The notes beneath the pieces are model-generated. The model made no database searches. It had not been told where the DNA came from and saw only the letters and a list, made by a program, of their open reading frames with translations. From assembly GCA_016169945.1 (NCBI GenBank), contig JADLSH010000367.1:2232001-2296000 (forward strand): 64,000 nt of DNA, in the 5' to 3' direction. Positions 42,502-55,200 of the stretch are shown one piece after another. The translations under genes were made by a program, and so were the position numbers. Every line of letters starts with the position of its first letter. Positions within the stretch are counted from its first letter, which is position 1. The stretch comes from Trachythela sp. YZ-2020 (taxonomy: Eukaryota; Cnidaria; Anthozoa; Malacalcyonacea; Clavulariidae).

Positions 42502-43908
42502 CTGTGCCATTCCGCCGATATTGTAAAAAGCGTTAAACTTGAACGCTAGTCTGAAAGATACGTTTACACCGGCTGTTGGACCGAATTTAGGCCTTTTTTG
42601 CTGAATGTGAAAGACGAATTTTTGAAGTTGATTATGTCGTTTGCCAAGTATTTTTCAAACTGTCATTAAAGTGCATCTGAATTCTGAAACAGTCACAAAC
42701 AGAACTCTCGCTCTTCCCCGTGCCCCGAACTGCGACACACACAATAGAGCAACATAGCATCCGACAAAAACTTAGCAAGATGGCGTTGCGAACCACGAAC
42801 ACAAAAAAAGGCGTATATAAACAGTGAGTGAAAAGTGGAAGCAGGAACATTTCCCTCTATATATGTAAGCGCATATAAGCGTACGCGGTACGCGTATACG
42901 AAGCGCGAGCCACAAAACTGCCCAGCCCCAGGAAATTGGAGCAAATAAGCGATGGGAAATTTATAAAAATTGAATTAGGTACAAAAATAACACAGAACCG
43001 CATGAAAATAGATCATAGACAGTTTATTAAAATGACGTAGACCATCTTAAAAAAATGTATTCCGCCACAAACCACAACTTCTAAGACGGATTTACGCTCA
43101 AACGCTATAATATTAAGTTATTTTGACTCATTTTGCATGAATTGATAAGCACAGGGTGTTCCAAAGAAATGCCTCCCTTATTTCCAGGTATTGCCATATT
43201 TATTGATACATAGTTAGGACCCGCACGATGTGTGAAAAAATTAAGGCAAAAGGTGTTCGTTTCCAAGGCATCCGAAAGGCAGGCGTTTGAGGGTTGAAAT
43301 GTATTAATTGAATTTACTCACTTCATGATCAGATGCAGATGTAATTTAATCAAAGAGTCTGCGCTTGGTTTAAATATTGATAACTCATGTAATAGTTTAC
43401 TAAATAGTAAATAGCGTTCCATTTGTCAACGCCATCTGCATGGTAGAGTACGCGCGAAATTTAATACTGCAGCCGCGCGAAGTATACTAATTTTCGATCA
43501 GCCGATGCAATTGGCGAATAGCAATGGCTATAGTATATATTTCGTCATTTCGATAACTTCCTTTGTCATATTTTTGTTCTGGCGTTCAGTCAAGGAGTAG
43601 AAATAAAGCCGAGCGATGGAATACAGCACGTAGCAGACGCCAGACGGTAAATAGCATGGTCAACCAGATCTCTGGAACAATACAATAAGATAAGTATGGC
43701 GACAGTACAGTGATCAAGATTCAGAGAAGCATATCCGACATAAAATCGCGCAAATGCGCACCAGTATCTCATGCAATAAAACGATATCTGGAAACATATA
43801 CTCAATCCCAACCAATTATATTTAGTAAGATTATTTAGCATCCCGCGCCACAACGTTCAGCTCCATTTTGTCGCCATATAAATTCGCGCGTACCGCAACA
43901 ACATAACA
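42502..43908. other. Intergenic stretch
   Basis: About 1.4 kb with no exon recognised. The palindromic GCGTACGCGGTACGCGTATACG near 42877-42899 is the only feature. Confidence 0.35.
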
Positions 43909-44351
43909 ATGCTGTTGTAATGTTAGTGAGAATTCTTTTAGTGGATGCTCTTGTGCCAGAAAGATGTAGTCATCTTTTGCTGGCAGGTTAAGAAGATGTA
44001 GTCATCTTTGCTTAATCAGTTGAATCTAGAAGGCCAATCATAATTATTGCACAGCAACTTAAATCTCAATGCGCAATGATATATATCTTGAAATATTAAG
44101 TTATTTGGAAATTTATATTAAATATATGCGGCCTTTGTATAAAAGAGTCAGCATGAAATAACACGCGTACCCGCATGTAAATGCTGTATGTAATTTTAGT
44201 GAGAATTCTTTTAGTGGATGCTCTTGTGTCAGAAAGATGTAGTCATCTTTTGCTGGCAGATTAAGAAGATGTAGTCATCTTCGTTGCACAGCAACTTGAA
44301 TCTCAATGCGCAATGATATAACTCTTGAAACGCTAAGTTATTCGTAAATTT
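43909..44351. repeat. Direct duplication of a ~180-210-bp segment
   Basis: Copy 1 is about 43909-44119 and copy 2 about 44180-44351, sharing GTGAGAATTCTTTTAGTGGA through CTCAATGCGCAATGATATA. Copy 2 lacks ~25 bp before GCACAGCAACTT. Each copy contains two AAGATGTAGTCATCTT hairpins (43961, 43993, 44234, 44266) separated by TTGCTGGCAG. Confidence 0.85.
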
Positions 44352-45845
44352 ATATCCAACTAAATAACGCGCACATTGTAGTACAGTTGATAATGCAGAG
44401 AAGATGTCTACAATAATGTCAATGAGTAATGAAAACGAGCGCTACATGGTTCTAGCGCTGCCGAAATTCCAGGTGCGTGAACCAAAAATGGTGTTGACGG
44501 AGGAAAACATGTAAAATAAAGATCATTAATAATCTTTAATAACCATATCAAATTGCTTTTCTTTGTACGCATTTTTAATCAATAACCTGTTAATAACTGA
44601 TCAGGAATCGGGGTACCTACTGCGAACTAGTGAGAATAATTACCAATTGATGACAGTTTTTCGCATCATATTTAATGAGATAATGTACTCTAATTTCCGG
44701 ACTTTTGCGCATTGAAGGCGCAAAAGTTGCATATTTTTGGCCGTGCGGGTCCTACGAAAATAGCCAACATTTTGGTTTCTAGTTCAGTTTCTAGAGTCAC
44801 CTAGTTAAGTTCTATATAACGTAGGTTACCTAAAGTGGCGACACCAATATTCTCAACTTTTCCAACTACGCAAATTACTTAAATCACGTAAAAATCTGGA
44901 AATAAGCCGTATATATGTAATTAAAAAATCAAAATTAATTATCCTAATTAGGTAAGGTTAATTGTCGTCATGTAAATGGTAAGCCGACATTTACATTCCT
45001 CTGCCTTGGTGTCAGCCTAATTTTTGCAATTTTTTACATTAAATGAGAGTTGATGTAAGAGAACGCAAATCCCTTATAATATAAAGTGTGGAAATAGTTT
45101 AGTTTCACCTTTATATTGGTATACCTGATCCCCATGTCAGTATACTGTTCGAGTTAAGCCTTTGTCGAGAGTACACCCTTTTTGAATTAGTGCCAAACCA
45201 CGCCCTAACCACAATTTGGACACTAGCACGCCACGCCAATTTCGACACTTCGAGTGGAGCCTAGTGGGAAACAGGGCTAGGAAACAGTTGTTTGCAGACT
45301 GAACAACTGGTAGCTATTTCCCGTTAGATTATTTCCGCGATCGAAGGATCTAATAGGATTAGCTCAAATTTGCGGCTAATTCACATGTTTGAGTCGGGAC
45401 TAAACTCGAGCTTCAATCTTCTGGACTGACTTCGAGTTTAGCCCCTATTTCCACGAGGTTTAACTCGAAGGATCCAAATTGTGATTCCGTTTTTGAGTTA
45501 AGCCCTTGACAAAAATATATGGATGTGTCATGGATGTGGTTAGGGCGAGGTCGGCGCTTAACTCCACGCCCTCAAAGATTGCCGACCTCGGTGTTGCCAC
45601 CTATAAATATTGGCCAACTTTTAATGGATTACTTATTACGTCCAGTATAAAGAATCTGACACTTCCATAGAAGTAAAACCACGAACACATGGGACGCATT
45701 TTGGAGACACCCAATATAGAATATCATGAATGCCCACTTAATCGATGATTAATATTATTGTAATCTCTGTTACGTGATCGTAAGACGTTATTAGTTTAAG
45801 TGCACGTGAAAGTAACTCTTTATTAAGTGGAACGTGAGAGTTTGC
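44352..45845. other. Intergenic stretch
   Basis: About 1.5 kb without exons. Phrases around GAGTTTAGCCC / GAGTTAAGCCC recur between 45140 and 45510, suggesting a decayed repeat. Confidence 0.35.
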
Positions 45846-46023
45846 AATAATTCCTGACTTGTACGTGCGACTTGATATTTTGACGTGCATGTGCACGTAT
45901 TTAAATGGTCAAGTACGTATGACGTCATACTCAGAATAATTCCTGACTTGTACGTGCGACTTGATATTTTGATGTGCATGTGCACGTATTTAAATGGTCA
46001 AGTACGTATGACGTCATACTCAG
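45846..46023. repeat. 89-bp tandem duplication with CRE palindrome
   Basis: Two adjacent copies (one substitution) of a segment starting AATAATTCCTGACTTGTACG and ending GTATGACGTCATAC. The last 14 bases are a perfect palindrome around TGACGTCA, the CREB/ATF site. GTGCATGTGCAC is a second near-palindrome in each unit. Confidence 0.9.
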
Positions 46024-46197
46024 AATTTTACATTTTTTAAATGTCATGCACTTTAATGTTATAGTTTTTTCTAAACGGGACAACTAAACAACATAGACAT
46101 TCATGTTACAAAAAAGAACAATATAAACAGTCATGTTACAGAAAACAACAATGTAAGAACAATGTAAACAGTCATGTTACAAAAAGGAACAATGTAA

Positions 46198-46675
46198 TAA
46201 CTTCTTTATTTAAACTGGTAAAAAACCGATCAGCTAATTAATATTAGCTGGTATAAACCGATGACCAGCATTAATATATACAATAATTTACATCTATAAT
46301 ACTATATGTTATCTAAAAAAAGTTATATTACATGCAATACAAGTATAGATATATATTCACATAATCTTAAATGTATCGAAAAATATTTAGTACTAAGAGT
46401 CACTATATGCTACAGCGATGTTCGTGAGCATCAGTTTCTAAAAGAAACTTAAAAATATTGTTTTTAAAGGAGGACAATGTATTTAAGTCTCGTAGGTGTT
46501 TTGGCAAAGCGTTCCATTCTTCCGCGGCCGAACATTGAAATGACGACTCGCCCATTTTCGATTTGGTTGGAATTACCACAAGAATTACGCACAACAACGT
46601 GGTGTCTCTCACGGATCTATTGTGCGTTTCTGATCTTTTAGTTAAATAACCAATTAGCTGTTGTGGACAGCCGAT
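46198..46675 (-). pseudogene. 5'-truncated LINE 3' end inserted in the minisatellite
   Basis: The minus strand encodes the RT C-terminal tail typical of L2/CR1-like LINEs (LVVIPTKSKMGESSFQCSAA, WNALPKHLRDLNTLSSFKN) to a stop at 46403, then a ~200-bp 3' UTR ending TTTAAATAAAGAAGTTA. AATGTAA on both sides (46191-46197, 46676-46682) could be a target duplication, but it is also part of the array unit. Confidence 0.8.
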
Positions 46676-47437
46676 AATGTAAACAGTCATATTACAAAAA
46701 GGAACAATATAAACAGTCATGTTACAAAAAGGAACAATGTAAACAGTCATTTACAAAAAACAACAATGTAAACAGTCATGCTAGAAAAAGGAACAATATA
46801 AGCAGTCATGTTACAAAAAGGAACAATGTAAACAGTCATGTTACAAAAAGGAACAATGTAAACAGTCATGTTACAAAAAGGAACAATGTAAACAGTCATG
46901 CTAGAAAAAGGAACAATATAAACAGTCATGTTACAAAAAGGAACAATGTAAACAGTCATGTTACAAAAAGGAACAATGTAAACAGTCATGTTACAAAAAA
47001 CAACAATGTAAACAGTCATGCTACAAAAAGGAACAATGTAAACAGTCATGTTACAAAAAGGAACAATGTAAAAGTCATGTTACAAAAAGGAACAATGTAA
47101 ACAGTCATGTTACAAAAAGGAACAATGTAAAAGTCATGTTACAAAAAGGAACAATGTAAACAGTCATGTTACAAAAAGGAACAATGTAAACAGTCATGTT
47201 ACAAAAAGGAACAATATAAACAGTCATGTTACAAAAAGGAACAATGTAAACAGTCATGTTACAAAAAGGAACAATGTAACAGTCATGTTACAAAAAGGAA
47301 CAATGTAAACAGTCATGTTACAAAAAGGAACAATGTAAACAGTCATGTTACAAAAAGGAACAATGTAAAAAGTCATGTTACGAAAAGGAACAATGTAAAC
47401 AGTCATGTTACAAAAAGGAACAATGTAAACAGACATG

Positions 47438-47807
47438 CAGGGGTCATCCTAAGGCCTCCCATTTTCCAAAATAGGCAGTTCTAATTGTAAAATGGGTAAT
47501 TCTAAAACCTAAAACGAGGGCAGTTCTAAAAATTGACTTTTGGAGAGAACATGTTCAATTCACAAACCCGAAAAGTGTCTAAACATTCAATATATTGTTT
47601 TTGAATTGGGCATTATGATCGTATATACTTTCAGATACTTTTTACATTTTAGCATATTCCTAAAAATTTCTATCTTTGGGATAACCCTGTGACAGTGCTT
47701 GACGCCAGGCTAGCCAGCTTCCCCCTCTCACGCGAGGGAATTCGCGGCCCATTGCCTGTTCCGCCGCCAAAATGGGCAGTTCTAAATTTTTCTTAGGATG
47801 ACCCCTG
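47438..47807. mobile_element. Non-autonomous hAT element (370 bp) in the minisatellite
   Basis: Inverted ends CAGGGGTCATCCTAAG and CTTAGGATGACCCCTG with perfect 8-bp duplications CAGACATG (47430-47437, 47808-47815). GGCAGTTCTAA recurs three times inside. Non-coding. Confidence 0.93.
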
Positions 47808-47990
47808 CAGACATGTTACGAAAAGGAACAATGTAAACAGACATGTTGCGAAAAGGAACAATATAAACAGTCATGTTACAAAAAGGAACAATGTAAACAG
47901 TCATGTTACAAAAAGGAACAATATAAACAGTCATATTACAAAAAGAAACAATGTAAGCAGTCATATATATTACAAAGAGAACAATGTAAA

Positions 47991-48753
47991 GAGTTGGAAT
48001 TAAAAAGAAAAATATGAACAAGAATGGTGGCAGATTTGGTCAAGCTAAATAGAAAGTAAACATAATAATTACAAAATAATGTATGTGAACGAGTAAAGAG
48101 GACGAATATAAAGCAAGGATCTACAGGACACGGTTATGGAAGATATATAAAGTTTCGCCCGTAGCTCTGAAATTCGTAGCCTAAGAGAATCGATGAATCA
48201 TTTTGGCCAGAAATATTCCAAACCAATAGTTTTAAGATACAGTGATATATTACTCACAGTACAAGTATTACAAAAAGTATTTTTTACAAGAATTAGTGCC
48301 ATAATGCACATATCGCGTATATATGATCTTCATGTTATACCTTTTATTTAGAGTGAGCATATACAATAACATGTTTGTATTGAAAAGTGACTTTACAATG
48401 TACAATAATAGATAAACACATATTGGACGAGTTTGAGCAAAAATGTTGTGATTTGTCAGTAACGAGAAAATAACTTCTTTGCCGATAACGAGCACAGATT
48501 TTTTCCGTGTTTTTGATCAAGGAAACATAAGATCTCGGAAAAGGCTAGCTCTGTGCACAGGGTAGCTCAGACCATGACTTACACGCATATTCGTGTTTCA
48601 AACATTACATCAAATACAACCAGATTAATTTAATATGGAACTCACTATACTACAGATTGTCACTATAATTGTCAGGTATTTCATTTTCAGTATAGCTTCA
48701 TTTTCATGATAAAATTAACTAAGATTAAACCATCTGTCTCTATCAGATGATAA
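47991..48753. other. KIF4 3' flank and probable 3' UTR
   Basis: No other gene seen. Minus-strand AATAAA at 48343-48348 is the likely polyadenylation signal, giving a 3' UTR of about 400 nt. Confidence 0.45.
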
Positions 48754-49279
48754 TCATGATGAAATAACTTCGTTTTTGGGTTGTGCATTTTCGTCGTTCT
48801 TTGAAGACGTGGGTTTAACTACATTAGGTAATTTAGCGTGGGAAGTTGACTTTCTAAGACTTGTCATTGGCGCCACAAACTGTTTACTTGGGGTAAGAAC
48901 ATTTGTACTTTTACTTGTGTTCATTAGCTTTTTCACTCTGCTACGGTTATGCACATGGTATTTAGAAGATCGTCGTCTAGAGGATTTTGAACCAACAGTT
49001 TTTGTTGGTTTTGGAAAACGTGCAGGAGAGTTGCTTTTCATTGGTTTTGGTAATGGACTTTTTAACGTGCGTGGCGATGAACTCCCGGGAATGTTCTTAC
49101 TACTGGAAGCTCTTGGTTCAGGTGTCCGAAGAACATCAACCGCGGTTGTAGCAGAAAGACCTAAGACATACGAAAAGACTCATTAAATACTTTAGAAATT
49201 AGTATGTTTCAAAGAAAATTCAAACGAAAGCTATACTGCTGTACTTACCTTTATCAGACGAATCTGAATCAAGTACCAT
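48754..49279 (-). CDS. KIF4: KIF4 exons: basic C-terminal tail (2 exons)
   Basis: A 31-nt microexon 49249-49279 ([10 protein letters not shown], phase 0 in, phase 1 out) and the terminal 407-nt exon 48754-49160. The tail is Ser/Lys/Pro-rich with several SP/TP sites (RTPEPR, KSPLPKP, LTPSK), candidates for mitotic CDK phosphorylation by analogy. It ends NEVISS. No similarity to vertebrate tails is evident beyond composition. Confidence 0.85.
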
Positions 49280-52200
49280 CTAAATACAACAACAAAATTA
49301 TTTTATTAGAAACTAAATAACAGGAAGCTTTAAAGCAAACCTCCAATATTTCAGAGAAACCTAAAGTGTATAATTTCCTTATTGAACTACCAAGCACCTC
49401 GTAAAATGTTGTTTGCGCTAGACTTGGCTTGAGAAACACTACACTGTGTTGATAATACAATACATAATGGAAACATATGCTGCAGTGTTATTATTTTGTC
49501 ATCGCCAAAATGAGAAATACTGTGACTAGGCAACTAACAACAACAACATGCAGTGGATCTGCAGCAACTTGTTGCTAAATTTATATCTTGACTTGAAGTG
49601 CACCAAAGTAGTTCAGTTGCTGCACTTGATGTTCTCAAAAGCTTGACTGAATAACAAATTGAGGTTGAAAATTGTAACAAAATGGACAGAAAATGCTTTC
49701 CAAACAAATTGTATTAGGCAAACAAATTGTATTAGGGAAACAACGGCAGTATTTCTGAGACTGAGTGAGAGTCGTTTTGGTTTCCAAAACAACTATCATG
49801 TAGGGTGGTTGACTAAAAGCTATGATGGAGTAATTGGTGCCTCACAAAGAAAAGCTAAGAGTACGTGTATGAGAAGAAAAATAGAAACCTGTGGTCTGTT
49901 CCTACACGCGCTGGTATTGCATCTGCATGTAGACGTTGTGCAATCACGATCTGCAGCCTTGCATTTGCACTTTCTGTTGCTGCAGTCGCCCTTGCATGCA
50001 CATGCCTATGGAAAAACATAAAATCATTATAATTAAGGTTACATAAAAGCTATTAGAATAAAATAACTACAGTTGCTATAAGTATATTATGTATTGGAGA
50101 TATTAACCCGTTTAGAATATGCGAACTGTCTTGTTACTTTGTTTACTAATGGGCTAGATATTGACAAAATGGTACATATCTTTCCAAAAATAAGCAGAAT
50201 TTAATCAAACTTGGCACAAGAATCAACACTCTTTGGATGAATTTTGCCTTTTACTGTACGTGCAAAGATGATTAACATTTTGTAAATCTCCCGTAAATAA
50301 ATGTCACGAAGGCAGTTAAAAGTTGCATAATTTGTTCCTAATGTAAATTTTTGGGCATCTTGCTCGATAGAACTGAATGTTGAAATTTCGAGCGAAAACT
50401 AGATGTACTATTTACAACATGAGCGGCAGTGTTGTATCGGATATACAAACTCGAGCGTTGTATATCCGATACAACACGGCCGCTCATGTTGTAAATAGCT
50501 TGTGAAACGTCTTGATGAGAACATTCGTATTCTTCAACAATTTAAAATAAATGAATATTTGGTGAGAAAATTGAACTTAAAGTTTATGTAAATCAGCATG
50601 ATTCTGTATCAGATATACAAACTCCACGCTAATGATTTCTTTTGTGTTTTCTTCATGAATTATTAATGAGTTTTACAATAGTATATACACATTTTTAGAC
50701 CTAACCAGGAGCAGTTGCGAAAAATGCAACTATAAGACCTCTGGCAGGTCTAAAATATCAGTATATAACCTCCTGGTTAGGTCTAAAAATATGTATATAA
50801 TTTTTGTTCGAAATTTTAAAACATAGTATGTTATGTTATATTATATACATAATATGTTCATATCTTTTTTCAGGAACGAGATAAGATATTATTATTAAGA
50901 AAACGTTATCTGGTTTTCTTAAAAATATTTCAGTAAGACAAAAGTTGGAAAGACGAGTTGGCATATGACAATGACAATGACACTTTCCACCAAAGACGCG
51001 CTTCCAGGCAGTAGTACAGTGATAATCTAAAAGGTTTAAAATGCATGGCTGATGGCTGAGTGTCTGAACTTACAAATAGCGAACTTTTAGAAGTTTTCTT
51101 CGTCAGTGTAGGCGCAAGAGAAGATTTCTTTTGTTTGGTTTTAGACTTATATACATGCGGTGTCTCAAACTCGCCGTCCGTCGATGGGATGTAATCGTTA
51201 TCGTTCTTCGCTTCAGGTGAATCAAATTCAATATCGCTCAACTCAATTATCTGGAAATAAAGACAAATATTTCGTTTTGCCATATTATTTACCGTTGTAG
51301 AACCTGCGCTCGGGGTTTCTCTATAGATTGACATATTTAGTCAATCGCCGCAGAGGGGGAGCGCGTGGATACGAGATGGCGGCTGTGGTTTCTCATCAAA
51401 TACTATAACATGAAAGACATTCAATTTTCCTCAAAACAAACAATGGAGGTAGGTTTCTAATCAACTTACACAAACCATGAAAGATTACAAAATATTTATA
51501 CAAAACATGTATTTAGACATAACTAGTGTAAAATTAAAAAGAAACACAAAATATAACAGATATATATATAATATGCTAATTTCATCTTGTAGTACTTACA
51601 ATACAAGAAAGATTAAGTGACAAAAAACTGGATGTATTACAGAAAACATGTCCCCCTGCACAAATAAAGAAAATGGTCACCCTGAGTCAAACGTACTACC
51701 AATATCCCGGGCATTTGATATTTTCCTCTTATGACCATGATAATTATTGATTTGATTTCTAGTTTCAAGTTCCCATACTATTTCCTTATTTAGTATATAA
51801 TGTATATGTACCTCATGTTCAACAATGGACTTTTTGATCTTCTTAACTTTTGGTTCAGAAGTAATGTTTGATTCAGGTGATAACACGCGAGTAAATGCTT
51901 CCAGGCGCTAAATTTAAACACAATGTAATTTAAAGGGATTGTTTAAAGGGATATCCCCCCTGTTAGTCTTTATAGGTAAACTCTGTTGCTGTGAATCTTG
52001 CATCTCGTGGAATGAGACTGGGACCTAGCTTTCCCAGAGAATAAAGCATGCATCATTAAACACATCCTCGTCCCCAGGGCCACGCAGAGTAGCCTGGGGA
52101 CGAGAATGTACTGAACAGTCCAGCGAGAAAGCCTGGGACTAGCTATAGGCTAGAGGCAGTTATAAAACTTACCTGGCGAAGACTGGTATTTTCTATTTCG

Positions 52201-55200
52201 AAGTCTTCTAGTTTTCTTAAATTCTCTCTCTAGAGAAACGTTTCGGTTAATATATCTATTCGAGCTTATACTTAAATTTGTTATACAGTAGGGTACGTTT
52301 TTCTACAATTATTTGCTTGTGTAATATTTATGAGACGAAATCTATCATCATCAAGTCAGATTAGAAACGATATGCATAAACACACCTGCATAAACGCGAG
52401 TATGTAATGTATAGTATTTGCATTCTAAAACTTTTCTCCTCTATATAGAGGTGTTCTGAGTCTTTCATTAACATAGCCTTCGCAGGCTATCATTAACAAG
52501 ATTGCCATTAGAAAAGGGAATAATGCCCCTGCTTCAGACTCTAGCGTTCATTCATGGTTTCTCAATATTAAACCTCCAACTTATCTTTCTGTCGCTTGTC
52601 ATTGAAATGTCCACTTTGGCTTTGCTTAATCATTGGGTGGAACAACACCTTCACTTTACTGATTGAGCGGAAAGTGATTCGGCAGTATCCCGGGACTAGT
52701 TAACTTTTATGACAAATACACCAAAACAAATTACGCGTAAACTTATACCTGTTCCTCATTCATCGCCTTTTCTCTCTCCAACTTACTCAGCAGTTTTCCA
52801 ATCTATCAATAAAACAAGTGGCATACACAATAATTAACACACGTAAAGCCCGTTTTTCACCGGGCGAATTCCATCTTAGAGACCGGTCATTAAATATGGA
52901 GACGGGGGGGAGGGGTGGAGGAGAAAGTAGGGGGCCCCTGAGATTTTTTGCAAGGGGGGGAAGTCCTGGAAAAAAAAAGAAGGGGTTCTTTAGTTTTCTT
53001 CCAACAAGGTGAAGAAGTACGAAAGCCGGGTAGGCACTTCAGACTTTAGATTTATTAAAGATTATTTAGTTCAATTGTTGCGAAATCACTTGCTAATCGA
53101 TTTTAAGGTCGAACTGACTTCAAACTTCATGATTGTGGATGCTAATAGCTACTAAATACGGAAACCGCTGCCTAGAGAAACTTCGGACTTCAGACTTCTT
53201 CAATTATATCACATTACATTACATTATATTATATATTATTCACTGAGATGAAGTCGAGGTCAATATTCACCAAACCGGTTCACGCTTGCTATATTTAGTA
53301 TTGCATTGTTTCTTGTTCGCATACGCTTTCAAAATGGCTTCCTTTTTGATTTTGTGAACGCCTATTACAGACGAGAACATAACAGAGTTTTTTATCTGCC
53401 TGAATCTCTGTTTAGAATATAAACCACAAAGATAGAATGATTGCTTCACTGAGAAGAAATTGGCTAAGTTCATAGTTGAAAATGTGCAGGGAATACACAA
53501 ACCAAATCTACCGTATGAAAGTTAAAATGTTGGCTTTACATTGCCATTGTCAAATTGTTCAAATTTCTGCTTATTCTATTCAGGGAAAAACTGAGAAAAT
53601 TGGTAAAATGTAAAACTAATGCTCGGAACGAAGTTTTAATACACTTTTCACTTGCGAGGTCGCTTGCTAGAGCGCCTTGATTTTACTCAAACAGTAAATA
53701 TATTATTCAGTCGCAAGGTGTCGCATCGATTTGTTTTTTCGATCTGTTCTTTCAAAGTTATTAAAGGCAGTGGATCCAAGTTTATTGTACACAATCAACT
53801 CGACTTTGCTTGAAACGTCGCCGTGAAGTACAGTATTTCGCCATTATCGAGCGCGCTTCGAGTTTCGCGATTATTTTATGTTTTTCTTGTACTATACATC
53901 ATGCAATGCGCTGTGATTTATGCAAGCAAAACAACGTACACACATGTACTGTACTTTGTAGAGCCTTATTACCGCACTGAAGTAGTAGATTAAGGTAGAT
54001 GATTCGTTATCACACAGTAAATTGGCAGTTTGTTAGTCCGCTTACACATCTATTTCAATAGTACGTGTCATTTTCTCACCGAAATGCGAAAAGCCAAAAG
54101 GTCTTAAATGTCTATACTATAGATTTTTCGATAGAAATGTCTATCTTGTTGAATGAACCTATGTCCAAGGCAAAATAAGAATAAACTTTCTCACCCTTTC
54201 TTGATTTCTTTTTTCCGATTGCAGAGCTTCTTTCTCTTGCTGAGCGCGAAGAACAGACAACTTTCTCTCGTAGTCGTGTCTTAATCTCTAAAAATCGTAA
54301 GCCGTATGAGTGCGACAATTTTCAAACATTTTCTGCAATATTTAATGTTACCTTATAGTAGATGTTTAACAACAAAAATATACTTATTCAGATTTCACCG
54401 TTCCGTATAAGTAACATCTCTACGTTAATGTTGTATTCTGTTTATTATTTTGTTACCTAACTTTTGTAACTATTTTGCAACGTTTTGTTACCTAACGTTA
54501 CTTATAATAGTTAATTCAATTATATTTTGTTCTGTCTATCCGTATATATCCTTTCTGGGAGCAGTAAATTCAGCACATATGACATTATCATGCAGTATTT
54601 ACCTCGAGTTCTGAACCTGTTTCCACGGACATTCTTCTACAGTCTTCCTTCTCCTTCATTAATTGACCTTGAGTAACTTTTGACTCCACAACCTAGCGTA
54701 TTAGAAATTATATACTGATATTTGAAAAAGTATTTTTTTATACTGCAATCATATAAAATACTCGACTACAACTATTCGTGGTAAGATGAGAAGTATCTGT
54801 CGAAAAGAATGAAGCAATGTAAATGAAGCGCTCATCCAGCTGAAAAATGCAACCATATATAGCTGTCAAATTCCTACTCGGAAAAGCACGTTTTTTATAG
54901 CAAAGGCAAAAGATCACCAAAAATGAAGAACATTCCAAGTGAACATGTCCATGATACTGCATGGGATTTACACGGTATGTAGAATATAACATTTAGCGGG
55001 TGTTCATGCTGCAGTTGGACCAAATGAAATATCAGGAACGCAGCTGTGCACAGGCTACGTACCCAGTTAAGCAAAGACTTTAATCCTGCTTTAGCCTCTG
55101 CCATCGTGTGGATGTTGTTCCACCTGTACTTCGTTCTATCACCTAAAAAAGAAATTTATCATATAATCTAAACAGGTTTTCATTTCAAATACCTACTACT

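Larger units (their letters stand above)
46081..47990. repeat. 30-bp minisatellite with two nested insertions
   Basis: Unit AACAATGTAAACAGTCATGT plus TACAAAAAGG, exactly 30 bp, so the minus strand reads repeated NMTVYIVPFC decapeptides. These are not a gene: single-base losses (AAAGTCATG) reset the frame several times. The array spans 46081-46197, 46676-47437 and 47808-47990, split by a LINE fragment and a hAT element. Flanking units are more diverged than the middle. Confidence 0.95.

Noticed and set aside
46747..48021. Repetitive membrane-like protein built from NMTVYIVPFC units (minus strand)
   Set aside because: A 30-bp minisatellite happens to be a multiple of 3. Frequent single-base indels break the frame and there is no start or splice context.
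52900..52990. A further hAT MITE with G-rich body
   Set aside because: The G-run composition is similar, but I could not find inverted ends or an 8-bp duplication.
55063..55142. Reading the KIF4 exon in the frame beginning GTG ATA GAA
   Set aside because: That frame hits a stop. Only the phase-1 reading set by the preceding exon gives KIF4-like sequence ([10 protein letters not shown]).
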